A DNA stretch of 64,000 nt, taken from the NCBI RefSeq assembly GCF_018599195.1, contig NZ_JAHFVK010000001.1:1426001-1490000 (forward strand), read 5' to 3'. The position numbers and the translations under genes were made by a program. Each line of letters opens with the position of its first letter. Within the stretch, counting starts at the first letter, position 1. The DNA comes from Croceibacterium selenioxidans. Its GTDB lineage: Bacteria > Pseudomonadota > Alphaproteobacteria > Sphingomonadales > Sphingomonadaceae. This document shows, piece by piece, positions 18,169-27,946 of the stretch. The notes under the pieces were generated by a model. It worked only from the letters and a program-made list of their open reading frames with translations. It searched no databases and was not told the origin of the DNA.

Positions 18169-18815
18169 TGTCCGAAGTCCAAACCAAGAAGCCGAAGTCA
18201 GGCTGGATCAACGTGGCGGTCGATTACGGCCCGCTGCTCGCGTTCTTTCTGACCTATCGCTATTTCCGCCCTGACGGAGAGGACATCGCGGGCGAGATTT
18301 TCGCCGTGGTCCGCAGCACCGGAGCGTTCATCGCGGCCTCGCTCGTCGCCTTGGCCATTTCCAAATGGCGGCTCGGCCGTATTTCGCCGATGTTGTGGCT
18401 CTCGACGGTCCTGATCGTCGGGTTCGGCACGTTGACGATCTACACGGGTAACGAGTGGTGGATTCAGCGCAAACCGACTGCCATCTATACGCTCTTTGCG
18501 GTCGCCCTTATCGTCGGCTGGCTTAGCGGCAAGGCTCTGCTAAAGTATCTGCTTGAGGCCGCATTCGACGGATTGAATGACGAAGGCTGGCTCAAGCTGT
18601 CGCGCAATTGGGGCTTCTTCTTCATTTTTTTGGCGGTCCTCAACGAGATACTCGCCAACGCGCTGAGCTTCGAATCCTGGCTCGCAGCCAAGTTGTGGGT
18701 GTTCCTGCCGCTGAGCTTCGCCTTCACTTTCACGCAGCTTCCGATGCTGTTGAAGCACGGGCTTTCGACTGAAGGTTCCGAAGACGAGAAGGCCAATCCC
18801 CCGCCGACTGGCTAA
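18165..18815 (+). CDS. yciB: inner membrane septation protein YciB/IspZ
   Basis: A 216-residue integral membrane protein with about five helices. The family signature is visible in the N-terminal DYGPLLAFFLTYRYF and in the central block FDGLNDEGWLKLSRNWGFFF. YciB is implicated in cell-envelope synthesis and septation and interacts with division proteins in E. coli. It starts four bases inside the end of ftsY, so expression is coupled to it. Confidence 0.93.
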   Translation: MMSEVQTKKPKSGWINVAVDYGPLLAFFLTYRYFRPDGEDIAGEIFAVVRSTGAFIAASLVALAISKWRLGRISPMLWLSTVLIVGFGTLTIYTGNEWWIQRKPTAIYTLFAVALIVGWLSGKALLKYLLEAAFDGLNDEGWLKLSRNWGFFFIFLAVLNEILANALSFESWLAAKLWVFLPLSFAFTFTQLPMLLKHGLSTEGSEDEKANPPPTG

Positions 18816-18892
18816 TCTCCAAGTTGTGCCCTTTCCCGGCAGGCTGCTTGGCGTTAGACCACGCCAGCAATTGGGAAGAAGGGGGAACCTCC

Positions 18893-19483
18893 ATGGCAAA
18901 ACTATTCGGCAATCTGCATCTTGTGCTGCTCATCGGCCTGGTGCTGGCGATTGCGGTAATCGCCAGTTTTACCGGCTGGACCGGCGAAAGCGCACGCGAT
19001 GTCGCTGACGACGTCATGCGCTGGCTACATCTGTTTTTCGGCGTCGTCTGGATTGGCCTGCTCTACTACCTGAACTTCGTGCAGGTCCCGGCCATGCCGA
19101 AGATTCCGGCCGAACTGAAGAAGGGCGTCACGGGCTACATCGCTCCGTCGGTGCTGTTCTTCTTCCGCTACGGCGCCTTGTTCACGGTTTTGACCGGCCT
19201 CGCGATCGCGTTCCACAACGGATACGGCGCCGATGCCCTGACCTTTCGGGGCGTGGGTGCCGATGGGATCAACCTGATCGGCCTTGGCATGTGGCTAGCA
19301 ATTATCATGGCCTCTAACGTATGGTTCGTGATCTGGCCGGCGCAGAAAAAGATCCTCGGCCTGGTCGAAGCTACCGACGAAGCCAAGGCCAAGGCCGCTC
19401 CTGTCGCGCTTATCGCCAGCCGGACCAACGTGATCCTGTCGCTGCCGATGTTCTACGCGATGGTCAGCGCCAATCTGGGCTAA
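18893..19483 (+). CDS. PuuD-like membrane protein (urate oxidase N-terminal domain only)
   Basis: A 196-residue polytopic membrane protein with about five helices. WLHLFFGVVWIGLLYYLNFV and the AMPKIPAELKKGV region resemble the N-terminal membrane domain of PuuD urate hydroxylase (Urate_ox_N). The C-terminal cytochrome c domain of full PuuD is absent and no purine genes are nearby, so urate oxidation should not be assumed. ATG 18893 has AGGGGGAA upstream. It follows yciB by 77 bases and is ended by a strong terminator. Confidence 0.8.
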   Translation: MAKLFGNLHLVLLIGLVLAIAVIASFTGWTGESARDVADDVMRWLHLFFGVVWIGLLYYLNFVQVPAMPKIPAELKKGVTGYIAPSVLFFFRYGALFTVLTGLAIAFHNGYGADALTFRGVGADGINLIGLGMWLAIIMASNVWFVIWPAQKKILGLVEATDEAKAKAAPVALIASRTNVILSLPMFYAMVSANLG

Positions 19484-19504
19484 TTAAGACCGTTCGCAAT
19501 TACC

Positions 19505-19538
19505 GGGGCGCCGCGATCGGTCGCGGCGCCCCTTTTTT
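19505..19538 (+). terminator. strong Rho-independent terminator
   Basis: A perfect 12-bp stem, GGGGCGCCGCGA pairing with TCGCGGCGCCCC around a TCGG loop, runs directly into TTTTTT. It lies 21 bases after the PuuD-like gene and closes the forward run that starts with dapF or the GGDEF/EAL gene. Confidence 0.95.
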
Positions 19539-19692
19539 GCGCCTTACGCACACAATTAGGGACTCGTCCCGGGCGAACTCAGTGTTTGCCCCGATCAGCG
19601 ACCGGCCGCGATAGGTCTAGACCCACCGCTCCTGACGGGGGTCGCCACTCCGTTACGTGTACTCCCGTCGATTGCCACAGGGGAGAACGCCC

Positions 19693-20448
19693 GTGACCAT
19701 GGGTAGAAGATTTGCGCTTGCCGCCAGCCTGGCACTGCTGGCTTCCACCCCCGCCCTCGCCCAGGATGACAAGCTGGAAGGCGTGATCGTCCGCTCGGGC
19801 GACGGTCAGGTCGTGCTTCAGACGGGCAACACGCAACAGACCGTCACGCTCGATTCCGACACTCGCATCCGCTCGACCGCGGGTGCGCTGAATGTCCGCA
19901 AGGAAGACAAGGCGGCATCCGATTTGCTGCCGGGCCTGCCGATCAAGGTCCAAGGCACCAACAACGGCGGTTCGTTCGCGGCCGACGAGATCGAATTCAA
20001 GCAAAGCGATTATCGCACCGCGGTCCAGATCAGGGCCGGACAGGCCGAAACCCGCGAGGCACTGGCGCAGACCGGCGAATTCGACGTGCGGGCAGAGGCG
20101 AACGTCTACTTCGCCAGCGGCAGCTCAACCATCAACGCCGAAGGCAAGCGTTCGCTCAACGATCTCGCAACCCAGGCGCAGTCCATTGAAGGCTATGCCA
20201 TCTCGGTTCTGGGCTATGCCGACCCCACGGGCGACGCTGCGGCCAACCAGCGCCTGAGCAGCCGCCGCGCGCAGAACGTGATCGACTACCTCAAGCAGCG
20301 TCCCGGGATCCAACCCGGTCGAGTCATCGCCGCATCCGCCATGGGAGAGGTCGATACGGGTGCTTCGGCGACACCAACGTCCAATGCCGAAGCCCGTCGC
20401 GTGACGGCCCGGGTCGTCACGAGCAAAGCCCGGCTCGCGAATCCGTAA
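19693..20448 (+). CDS. OmpA-family periplasmic/outer-membrane protein
   Basis: About 251 residues. A signal peptide (RRFALAASLALLASTPALAQ) is followed by a beta-rich region of repeated short strands (about 25-115, resembling DUF5666-type domains). The end is a C-terminal OmpA/MotB domain: VYFASGSSTINAEGKRSL, then the arginines of LSSRRAQNVIDYL. The C domain should bind peptidoglycan diaminopimelate. GTG 19693 is best placed relative to GGGAG; ATG 19699 is the alternative. It lacks an N-terminal barrel, so it is probably a soluble or lipid-free anchor. Confidence 0.88.
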   Translation: MTMGRRFALAASLALLASTPALAQDDKLEGVIVRSGDGQVVLQTGNTQQTVTLDSDTRIRSTAGALNVRKEDKAASDLLPGLPIKVQGTNNGGSFAADEIEFKQSDYRTAVQIRAGQAETREALAQTGEFDVRAEANVYFASGSSTINAEGKRSLNDLATQAQSIEGYAISVLGYADPTGDAAANQRLSSRRAQNVIDYLKQRPGIQPGRVIAASAMGEVDTGASATPTSNAEARRVTARVVTSKARLANP

Positions 20449-20505
20449 GCCATCAGTCCCGCGGCTTGACCGCCATCCGCTCCTTCAGGGAGGAACGCGA
20501 TAGAA

Positions 20506-21147
20506 TTGTTTCTGCAAGCGCTGGCTATCTCGTTCGGGGCCATGTTCCCGATCGTGAATCCGTTCAGCACTGCGCCCTTGTTCGTTTCGCTGACCGGCGG
20601 AATGAGCAAGGAGCAGGCGCGGCGGCAAGCGCTCAAGGGATGCATCTACGGCTTCTCGATACTGCTGGTCTTCCTCCTCCTGGGCGCGCGCATTTCCAAC
20701 TTCTTCGGCATCACCGTCCCAGGTATACGCGTAGCCGGCGGCCTGATCATCGCGGCGGTGGGCTTTCGGATGCTCTTCCCTCGACCGAGAATTCCGGGAG
20801 AGCTCGATGGCGCGCCGCCCCAAAACCTGGAGATCGCCTTTGCGCCGATCGCCATGCCGAGCCTCGCGGGCCCGGGCTCGATCTCGGTGGTGTTGGCAGG
20901 AGCGACGCGGATCCGATCTTTCCCGGTTGAAGACCTGCCGATGATCTATGCCGGGGTCGCGGCCGGACTAGCAGTGACGTTCGTGATCGCCTTCATCGTC
21001 CTGCGAGGCGCGAGTTCGCTGGTCACCCTGCTTGGACATCACGGTATCGACGCCATGACCCGGATATTCGGATTTCTGCTCATGTGCATAAGCATGGAAT
21101 TCCTGCTGGGCGGCATCGCCGAATTTTACGGCATCTCCCGCGGATGA
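20506..21147 (+). CDS. MarC family membrane protein
   Basis: A 213-residue protein with six membrane segments. The N-terminal FPIVNPFSTAPLFVSL and the later FAPIAMPSLAGPGSIS are MarC/UPF0056 signatures; the function of the family is unknown (a link to multiple antibiotic resistance was withdrawn). The start is odd. Family members usually begin MELF..., here the corresponding bases are ATA-GAA-TTG, with AGGGAGG ideally spaced for the ATA at 20500. The TTG at 20506 is given as the conventional choice. Confidence 0.9.
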   Translation: MFLQALAISFGAMFPIVNPFSTAPLFVSLTGGMSKEQARRQALKGCIYGFSILLVFLLLGARISNFFGITVPGIRVAGGLIIAAVGFRMLFPRPRIPGELDGAPPQNLEIAFAPIAMPSLAGPGSISVVLAGATRIRSFPVEDLPMIYAGVAAGLAVTFVIAFIVLRGASSLVTLLGHHGIDAMTRIFGFLLMCISMEFLLGGIAEFYGISRG

Positions 21148-21251
21148 TTGGGGCCCAAAGGCGCCAGGTAAGCCAGTGGAGTGGGGTTTTCCCGGATGGT
21201 TCGAGGCAAGTCGGGCGATCTACCATCACGCCACGCCCCGAGAGGAAAAGC

Positions 21252-21947
21252 ATGATGAAGCGTAGCCTCATCGCCGCGATTGCGGCCCTCGCGTTGCTTG
21301 GTCCGGTACCCATTGCCGGGCAAGTGAACGAAGACCAGTGGGAAAACCTCGTTCGGGTCAAATCCGACAAGATCGACATGGTCTACCTCGCGCCGGGTGC
21401 CGACTTTCGCCCCTACACCAAGGTCATGTTCGCCACGCCACACCTGGCCATGCGCGCGAACTGGATCCGCGACCAGCGGCGCAGCAGCACGCAGGGCCTG
21501 CGGATCAGCGAGTCCTTTGTTCGCGAGGCTCTCGACAAGGCCACCGTCGAATTCGAAGCCATCTTCAGGAAGGCCTTTGCCGACGCCGGCTACACTATCG
21601 TGACCACCCCGGGGCCAGACGTCATGGAACTGGTCACTGGCGCTATCGACATCGACGTGGTCGCCCCTGACACTCCGACCTCGGGCAGGACCCGCATCTA
21701 TTCGGACGAAGCAGGGGCAGCCACAATCGTCATCGAGGCCCGGGATTCGATGACCGGTGCCGTGCTCGGGCGGGCGATCGAGCGTCGCGTCGCCGGTGAC
21801 AACGGCCCCTGGATCCGCAACCGCGTTACCAACCGGCACGATTTCGAGCAGATCTTCGAGCGTTGGGCCAAGGCCAGCGCCAACGGTCTTGCTGAACTCA
21901 AACGGCTCTCACCGGTCGATCCTGACGGAAAGGCGCTGGCCCGCTAG
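21252..21947 (+). CDS. exported DUF3313 family protein
   Basis: A 231-residue protein with a signal peptide (MMKRSLIAAIAALALLGPVPIAGQ). The mature part matches the DUF3313 pattern: a strand YTKVMFATPHLAMR, a helix with amphipathic FEAIFRKAFADAGY, and a terminal ARDSMTGAVLGRAIERR block. DUF3313 proteins are usually lipoproteins; no lipobox cysteine is present here. ATG 21252 follows GAGGAAAAG. Its stop is three bases from the convergent kup stop with no room for a terminator, so antisense read-through is likely. Confidence 0.82.
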   Translation: MMKRSLIAAIAALALLGPVPIAGQVNEDQWENLVRVKSDKIDMVYLAPGADFRPYTKVMFATPHLAMRANWIRDQRRSSTQGLRISESFVREALDKATVEFEAIFRKAFADAGYTIVTTPGPDVMELVTGAIDIDVVAPDTPTSGRTRIYSDEAGAATIVIEARDSMTGAVLGRAIERRVAGDNGPWIRNRVTNRHDFEQIFERWAKASANGLAELKRLSPVDPDGKALAR

Positions 21948-21950
21948 CTC

Positions 21951-23846
21951 TCAGATTTCGACCTGGCTTCCCAGTTCGACGACCCGGTTGGTCGGCAAAC
22001 GGAAAAACTCCATCGGTGTCGCGGCATTTCGCATCATCCAGGCGAACAGCTTTTCGCGCCAGATGGCCATCCCCGGCTTGTCTGCCGACAGCAAGGTCTG
22101 GCGCGAGAGGAAGAAGCTCGTCTGCATCATCTCGAACTTCCCGCCGCACATCTCCATTTCCTTGAGCGCGGCCGGAATGTCGGTCTCTTCCATGAAACCG
22201 TAGTGCAGCACTACTCGGTAGAAACCGTCACGCATGTCGTGGATTTCGTATCGGTTTTGCGGCTGGACGTAAGGCACGTCGGCAATCTGCACCGTCAGTA
22301 CCACGACCCTGTCGTGCAGCACCTTGTTGTGCTTGATGTTGTGCAACAGCGCCGAAGGCGTCCCGTGCGAGCCGGAGTTCATGAAGATCGCCGTCCCCGG
22401 CACCTTGGCGGTGCTGTTGCGCGCCGACTTCGCGAAGATGTCGAGCGGCAGGCCGACTTCGCTCATCCGTTCACGCATCAGGCGGCGGCCCTTGGCCCAG
22501 GTTGTGAGCATCGTGAAGGTAATTGCGCCGACCAGTAGCGGGAACCAGCCCCCGTCCGGTATCTTGGTGAGGTTCGCCGCGAAATAGGCGCCGTCGAGCA
22601 GGAAGAAGACCGAAATCACGCCGATGACCAGCGGTAACGGCCAGTTCCAGACACGACGAACGAGGACCGTCAACATGATCGTGGTGCAGATCATCGTGCC
22701 GGTGACGGCGATGCCATAGGCCGCAGCCAGGTTGGACGATTCACCGAAACTCACCACGAGCAGGATGACCAGCAGCATCAGGCTCCAGTTGACGACGGGA
22801 ATGTAGATCTGCCCGTGCGCGCTTGCCGAAGTGTGGCTGATGCGCAGGCGTGGCATCACGCCCAGTTGCACCGCTTGCTGCATGACGGAATAGGCACCGG
22901 TAATCACGGCCTGGCTGGCGATCACTGTCGCCGCCGTCGCCAACAGCACGAGCGGCAGGCGCAGGTCTTCAGGGGCAAGCAGGAAGAACGGGTTTTCGGC
23001 GGCGGCCGGATTGCGGAGCAACAGCGACCCCTGCCCCAGGTAGTTGAGCAGGAGCGCCGGGAAGATCAGGTAAAGCCAGGCGAGCTGGATGGGCTTGCGC
23101 CCGAAATGTCCGATGTCCGCGTAAAGCGCCTCCGCTCCCGTCAGGGCCAGGACGGCGGAGCCCAGCGCGAGGAAAGCGCGGTAGGGGTCGTTGGCGAAGA
23201 AGTGATAAATCCACACCGGATTGAGGGCCTGGAGCACGTCGGGCCGATGCACGATGCTCGACACGCCCAGCACTGCCAGTGTCGCGAAGTAGACAATCAT
23301 GACCGGACCGAACAACTTGCCCACACGATCCGTCCCCCGCTTCTGGATCAGGAACAGCCCGATCAGAATCCCGGCGGCCGCCGGCAAAACGTAAGGAGCG
23401 AAGTGACTCTGGACGACGGTCAGGCCTTCCACGGCCGACAGCACCGAAATCGCTGGCGTGATCATGCAGTCGCCGAGAAACAGCGCCGTGGCGAAGATCC
23501 CGAGCAGCACGAGGCCATTGCTCCATCGACCCCCACTGCCGGTCTTGCGCTGGATCAGGGCCAGAAGCGCCAGGCTGCCGCCTTCGCCCTTGTTGTCCGC
23601 TCGCAAGGTCAGGAACACGTACTTGCCGGTCACCAGGATCACCAGCGACCAGAACATGACGCTCACCACCCCAAATACATGGACGAGGTCGACGGCCAGG
23701 CGATGATGGCCGACGAAGGTCTCCTTCATCGCGTAAAGCGGGCTGGTGCCGATATCGCCAAAGACGACGCCGACGGCGCCCACAGCCAGCTTGGCCAATC
23801 CTGCTTTGGAACTGTCGGAGTGGTGAGAATTCGAGACGTCAGTCAT
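21951..23846 (-). CDS. kup: low-affinity potassium transporter Kup
   Basis: A 631-residue KUP/HAK potassium-proton symporter. It has 12 predicted helices starting with [15 protein letters not shown], the family signature, and a cytosolic C-terminal domain from about residue 455 containing [12 protein letters not shown]. Length is typical. No regulatory Trk-type genes are adjacent. It is monocistronic and convergent with the DUF3313 gene. Confidence 0.96.
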   Translation of the reverse strand: MTDVSNSHHSDSSKAGLAKLAVGAVGVVFGDIGTSPLYAMKETFVGHHRLAVDLVHVFGVVSVMFWSLVILVTGKYVFLTLRADNKGEGGSLALLALIQRKTGSGGRWSNGLVLLGIFATALFLGDCMITPAISVLSAVEGLTVVQSHFAPYVLPAAAGILIGLFLIQKRGTDRVGKLFGPVMIVYFATLAVLGVSSIVHRPDVLQALNPVWIYHFFANDPYRAFLALGSAVLALTGAEALYADIGHFGRKPIQLAWLYLIFPALLLNYLGQGSLLLRNPAAAENPFFLLAPEDLRLPLVLLATAATVIASQAVITGAYSVMQQAVQLGVMPRLRISHTSASAHGQIYIPVVNWSLMLLVILLVVSFGESSNLAAAYGIAVTGTMICTTIMLTVLVRRVWNWPLPLVIGVISVFFLLDGAYFAANLTKIPDGGWFPLLVGAITFTMLTTWAKGRRLMRERMSEVGLPLDIFAKSARNSTAKVPGTAIFMNSGSHGTPSALLHNIKHNKVLHDRVVVLTVQIADVPYVQPQNRYEIHDMRDGFYRVVLHYGFMEETDIPAALKEMEMCGGKFEMMQTSFFLSRQTLLSADKPGMAIWREKLFAWMMRNAATPMEFFRLPTNRVVELGSQVEI

Positions 23847-23933
23847 CGGGAATTAAGGCCCCCTGCACGACTCAGTCGTGCGGAGCGCGGCGTTTAGCAG
23901 CGGTCCCATGACGCCGCAATCCGCGGCCAGCGG

Positions 23934-24593
23934 TCATTCCTGTTGCGGGACAGGTGCTTGACCGGAAATCTGGGTGATCAGTGCATCGAGCCGGGCGAGC
24001 CGCTGCTCAAGCAGGGCACGGCCGGCTGAATCTTCAGGGGCATTTTCGACAGTCGCCTGCCAAACGCCACGCGCCTCCATCAGTTGGCCTTGCCGGATCA
24101 GGGCCAGACCGAGGAAATAGCCCGGGCCAACTCCCTTGGCATCAAGTTCCGAAGCGCGGCGATAGGCGACCAGGGACGGTTCGGTCAGTACCCCACCAGA
24201 ATGTTCGACCAGGGCATTGCCCAGCGCCAACCAGGCCTCGGCGTCCCGGGGGTTGTCGTGCACGGCCCCGCGCAGCATCGCGGCCGCGTTGGCGAACTGG
24301 CCCTTTCGTGCGAGCGCATCGGCAATCAACAGCTTGTCGCTTCCCGACCTGGCGGCCGATCCGATCATTTCCTTGCGTTCATCGACATAGGAAAAGCCGG
24401 AATCGATCTCTCCCGCAGCGCGCGGCGCCGCGGGAGCGCCGGGAACGCCGGGGCTTGCCTGCAGGGCGTAGCCTGCGAGGCCCAGGGCGAGCGCGGCGGC
24501 AAAGGAAGTCCATCCCTGCCTAGGGACCCCGAGAACGAAAGCGGCCAGGGCAAATGCCGCAAGGGCGATGGCAACGGCGACCAGCCAGGTCAT
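23934..24593 (-). CDS. ccmI: cytochrome c maturation TPR protein CcmI/CycH-like
   Basis: A 219-residue protein with two N-terminal membrane helices (residues 3-21 and 27-46) and a TPR region (about 80-185, for example AEAWLALGNALVEHSGG). CcmI holds apocytochrome c and presents it to the CcmFH haem-ligation complex. The ATG at 24593 overlaps the ccmH stop (ATGA), which fixes the start. It is the last gene of the ccm operon and is shorter than the two-domain CcmI of Rhodobacter. Confidence 0.85.
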   Translation of the reverse strand: MTWLVAVAIALAAFALAAFVLGVPRQGWTSFAAALALGLAGYALQASPGVPGAPAAPRAAGEIDSGFSYVDERKEMIGSAARSGSDKLLIADALARKGQFANAAAMLRGAVHDNPRDAEAWLALGNALVEHSGGVLTEPSLVAYRRASELDAKGVGPGYFLGLALIRQGQLMEARGVWQATVENAPEDSAGRALLEQRLARLDALITQISGQAPVPQQE

Positions 24594-25000
24594 TTCGCTT
24601 TCCTCAGCCGACGCACAATGATGAGAACCGCAAGCGCCAGCAGCGCTACGGGAATGGCGAACAATGGCCAAGTGGTCGCGCTTATCTCGGGCTTGTAGCT
24701 GACGTAGTCGCCGTAACGTTCGATCAGCCAGGCGCGGACCTGCTCGGGGTCCTCACCCGCGGCAATGCGAGTGCGGACCTGGTGACGCATGTCTCCGGCC
24801 ATCGGTGCGTCGCTGTCGGCGATCGACTGGCTCTGGCACTTGAGACAGCGCAGCGTCTCCATCAGCGCCTGAGCCTTGGCTTCGAGCGCGGGGTCGTCGA
24901 GCTGACGATAGGCGTAGGGCGCGGGCGGAAGCGTATCCTGCGCTGCCACAGGCCCGGCAAAGACCAGCAGTAGCGCCGCAAGGATCAGTCGCACGCTCAT
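24590..25000 (-). CDS. ccmH: cytochrome c maturation thioreductase CcmH
   Basis: A 136-residue periplasmic protein. A signal peptide is followed by the three-helix CcmH/CycL domain with the redox pair Cys52 and Cys55 in LRCLKCQSQS, and a C-terminal membrane anchor ends the protein (residues 108-128). It reduces apocytochrome haem-binding cysteines together with CcmG. Four-base overlaps with both neighbours indicate tight coupling. Confidence 0.95.
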   Translation of the reverse strand: MSVRLILAALLLVFAGPVAAQDTLPPAPYAYRQLDDPALEAKAQALMETLRCLKCQSQSIADSDAPMAGDMRHQVRTRIAAGEDPEQVRAWLIERYGDYVSYKPEISATTWPLFAIPVALLALAVLIIVRRLRKAK

Positions 25001-25524
25001 GCGCCAGCCTTCCGCAACTCTTCGAGCAGCTTTGGAATGTCGCTGTCCCGGATGTCGCCGATGTGCTGGTAGCGGATCACGCCCTGACCATCGATGACGA
25101 AGGTTTCGGGCACCCCGGACGAACCGATCGAGAGCTGAACGGCGCTAATGTCGTCCTTGCCGATACGGCTGAACGGATTGCCATAGGCTTCGAGGAAAGC
25201 CGCGACGTCTTCGGGACGATCGCGGATGGCGACTGCGACGATGTTTGCGCCACTGGCCTCCAGTTGCGCCAGTTGCGGCGCCTCGGCCCGGCAGGGGACG
25301 CACCAGCTGGCGAAGATGTTGAGCAACTTGGGCTGACCGTCGGCGAGATTGGCGCTCGACAGACCCGGCCTCTCCGTCACCGCGGCAGGCAGATCGAACT
25401 CGGGAATCGGCTCCCCGATCATCGCGCTGTGGACGAACTCGTCCTTCGGCTGCGAGAGCTGCCAGGCGAACAGCCCGAACAAGGCGGCGACAAGCGCCAA
25501 CAGGACCCAACGCAGCCAGGTCAC
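24997..25524 (-). CDS. ccmG: thiol:disulfide interchange protein CcmG/DsbE
   Basis: A 175-residue membrane-anchored thioredoxin-fold protein with one N-terminal helix (residues 4-22) and the active site Cys75-Val-Pro-Cys78 in FASWCVPCRAE. It keeps apocytochrome c cysteines reduced. The cis-proline region SSGVPETFVID is present. It overlaps ccmF and ccmH by four bases each. Confidence 0.96.
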   Translation of the reverse strand: MTWLRWVLLALVAALFGLFAWQLSQPKDEFVHSAMIGEPIPEFDLPAAVTERPGLSSANLADGQPKLLNIFASWCVPCRAEAPQLAQLEASGANIVAVAIRDRPEDVAAFLEAYGNPFSRIGKDDISAVQLSIGSSGVPETFVIDGQGVIRYQHIGDIRDSDIPKLLEELRKAGA

Positions 25525-27491
25525 GCCACCACCTCTACCGGCTCGCTCACTGTCTCAGGTGCCCGGCGAGCTGCGATCTTGGCCTGGGCCGAACGGCGCC
25601 GCAGGTCGCCTGAAAGGCGGCCAAGCAACGCCAGGAAACCGCCCAATGCGATGAGCACACCACCGTACCAGATCCACGTCACGAACGGCTTCCACCACAG
25701 GCGCAGCTGCCAGCGCCCGCCTTCAGCCTCTCCGCCGATCACGGCGTAGAGCTGGCCGTTCCAGCGGGTCAGCAACGCGGACTCGCTGGTCTGCTGTGGC
25801 GGCGTCCAGAAACTGCGCGCCTGAGGCTTGAGCTCGTGTTCGCCGCCGCCGCGATAGCTCGCCAGCAAGCGCGCTTCGAGCGCGGTCCAATTGGGTCCCG
25901 CCACAGGATCTACCGAGGCCAGCTTGACCGACCAGGGACCCACCCGAGCCGTTTCCCCCACTTGTGCGGCTACCAGTTTTTCGCGCGTAAAGGCGGTGTC
26001 CGCCGCCATTCCGAACAGCGCCACTGCAATCCCGAAGTGTGCGATCACCATGCCCCAGACCGGCAGTGGCAAACGACGCAGCGACCGCCCGCGCAATGGG
26101 AGAAAACTCCCGACCGCTACGGCCGCGGCAAGCGACATGCCCAGCAGCGGCATCAGCGCGATCCCGGCAATGAGCCATCCGGCAAGGAGCACGGCCGAGC
26201 CCACGACGGCAATCGCGATCACCGGCAGGCGAATGCGGGCGAAGCTGTCGCGCCGCCATCGGAGCAACGGCCCGATAGCCAGCACGACCAGCATCGGCAG
26301 GAAGAAGATCGCCCCGACCGGGTTGAAGTACGGAGGCCCGACCGAGACCCGCACATCGAACGCTTCGGTCAGCAGAGGATAGAGCGTACCCAGCAGCACG
26401 ATCCCCAGGATCGCCGAAAGGGCCACGTTGTTCACCACCAATGCGCCCTCGCGGCTCAGCACCGAAAAGCGCTCACCTTCGGCAATCGTGCCCGCCCTGA
26501 ACGCGAACAGCGCCAACGCGCCGCCGATATAAATCGCAAGCAGGACGAGGATGAACGTCCCGCGCTCCGGATCGACCGCGAAGGCGTGGACGCTGGTGAG
26601 GATACCCGATCGCACCAGGAAGGTGCCAATCATGCTCATCGAGAAGGCCACCACGCCGAGCATGATGGTCCAGGCCCGCAGCGCATCGCGCGAGGCCAGC
26701 ACGCTTACCGAATGGAGCAGCGCCGTGGCCGCCAGCCAGGGCATCAGAGACGCATTCTCGACCGGATCCCAGAACCACCAGCCGCCCCAGCCGAGTTCGT
26801 AATAGGCCCAGTAGCTGCCCGCGGTGATACCGAGCGTGAGGAATATCCAGGCGCCCAGCACCCAGGGGCGCATGACCTTGGCGAAGTCGGGCGTCACTTG
26901 CCGTGTCAGCAGGGCGCCGACCGCAAAACTGAACGCGATCGAAAGTCCGACATAGCCGAAGTAGAGCGTCGGTGGATGCAGCGCGAGGCCGATATCCTGT
27001 AGCAGCGGATTGAGCCCCGCCCCTTCCGCTGCTGCCGGCACGAGCCGCTCAAACGGATTCGAGGAAATCAGCAGGAAAGCATAGAAGCCGAGCCCGACAA
27101 ACGCCTGCGAGGCAAGCGTGGCCAGCATTGTCCGTTCCGGAAGGCGGCGTTCGAGGAAGGCGATAAGCCCGCCAGCCAGCGCCATCACGGTCACCCACAG
27201 CAGCATCGAGCCTTCATGATTGCCCCATGCTCCGGCGAGCTTGAAGATGAAGGGCTTGTCCGAGTGGGAGTTCTTCGCGACCAGTGCGACCGACAGGTCG
27301 GTGCGCGCGAACAGCAAAAGCAACGCGCCAAAAGAGAGAGCGCACAGCAGCGCCTGGGTTACCGCCGCGGGCCGCACCAGCGCGGAGAGTTCGGATCCGC
27401 TTTGCCGCAGACCCAGGAAGCCGGCGAGCAACTGCAGCCCGGCAAGAGCCGCCGAAAGCCACAGGGCGGCGAGGCCGAATTCAGCGATCAT
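25521..27491 (-). CDS. ccmF: cytochrome c haem lyase subunit CcmF
   Basis: A 656-residue polytopic protein. The tryptophan-rich WWD haem-handling motif WGGWWFWDPVENASLMPW is at residues 235-252, and conserved periplasmic histidines occur nearby, as in HPPTLYFGYVG at 172. CcmF takes haem from CcmE and, with CcmH and CcmI, ligates it to apocytochrome c. Length is normal. It overlaps ccmE and ccmG by four bases. Confidence 0.97.
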   Translation of the reverse strand: MIAEFGLAALWLSAALAGLQLLAGFLGLRQSGSELSALVRPAAVTQALLCALSFGALLLLFARTDLSVALVAKNSHSDKPFIFKLAGAWGNHEGSMLLWVTVMALAGGLIAFLERRLPERTMLATLASQAFVGLGFYAFLLISSNPFERLVPAAAEGAGLNPLLQDIGLALHPPTLYFGYVGLSIAFSFAVGALLTRQVTPDFAKVMRPWVLGAWIFLTLGITAGSYWAYYELGWGGWWFWDPVENASLMPWLAATALLHSVSVLASRDALRAWTIMLGVVAFSMSMIGTFLVRSGILTSVHAFAVDPERGTFILVLLAIYIGGALALFAFRAGTIAEGERFSVLSREGALVVNNVALSAILGIVLLGTLYPLLTEAFDVRVSVGPPYFNPVGAIFFLPMLVVLAIGPLLRWRRDSFARIRLPVIAIAVVGSAVLLAGWLIAGIALMPLLGMSLAAAVAVGSFLPLRGRSLRRLPLPVWGMVIAHFGIAVALFGMAADTAFTREKLVAAQVGETARVGPWSVKLASVDPVAGPNWTALEARLLASYRGGGEHELKPQARSFWTPPQQTSESALLTRWNGQLYAVIGGEAEGGRWQLRLWWKPFVTWIWYGGVLIALGGFLALLGRLSGDLRRRSAQAKIAARRAPETVSEPVEVVA

Positions 27492-27946
27492 TGGGTTTCC
27501 GCGACCGCTTCCCGCTTTTGAGCGGCAGACATGTCTTCGAGTTCGCGTGGCATATAGTTCTCGTCGTGCTTGGCGAGCAGGTTGTCGGCCTTGAAAGTAC
27601 CGTCAGGCCGCAGCGAGCCTTCGGCGACCACGCCCGATCCTTCCACGAACAAGTCCGGCACGATACCCGAGAAGATGACCGGAACTCGGGCCGTGCCGTC
27701 TCCGACGACAAACTCGATCGTCACGCCATCGGCCAAGGTCTTGAGGGAGCCGGCCTCTACCATTCCGCCAAGACGGACCGCTTGGCCCGCCTCGGGCGGA
27801 TTGGCGGCCATATCGCTCGGCACGTAGAAATAGCTCGCCTGGTTGCGCAACGCCCAGGCAGCGAGCAGAGCCGCAGCGATCAACGCTGCGACCGCAACCA
27901 GGATCAGCACCAACCGCTGATGTTTGGGCTTAAGCGCGCTGGTCAT
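27488..27946 (-). CDS. ccmE: haem chaperone CcmE
   Basis: A 152-residue periplasmic OB-fold protein with an N-terminal anchor (residues 11-32). The covalent haem-binding His127 lies in AKHDENYMP, the family's hallmark. ATG 27946 overlaps the ccmD stop (ATGA), so the longer open frame is not used. It receives haem with CcmC/CcmD and delivers it to CcmF. Confidence 0.96.
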   Translation of the reverse strand: MTSALKPKHQRLVLILVAVAALIAAALLAAWALRNQASYFYVPSDMAANPPEAGQAVRLGGMVEAGSLKTLADGVTIEFVVGDGTARVPVIFSGIVPDLFVEGSGVVAEGSLRPDGTFKADNLLAKHDENYMPRELEDMSAAQKREAVAETQ

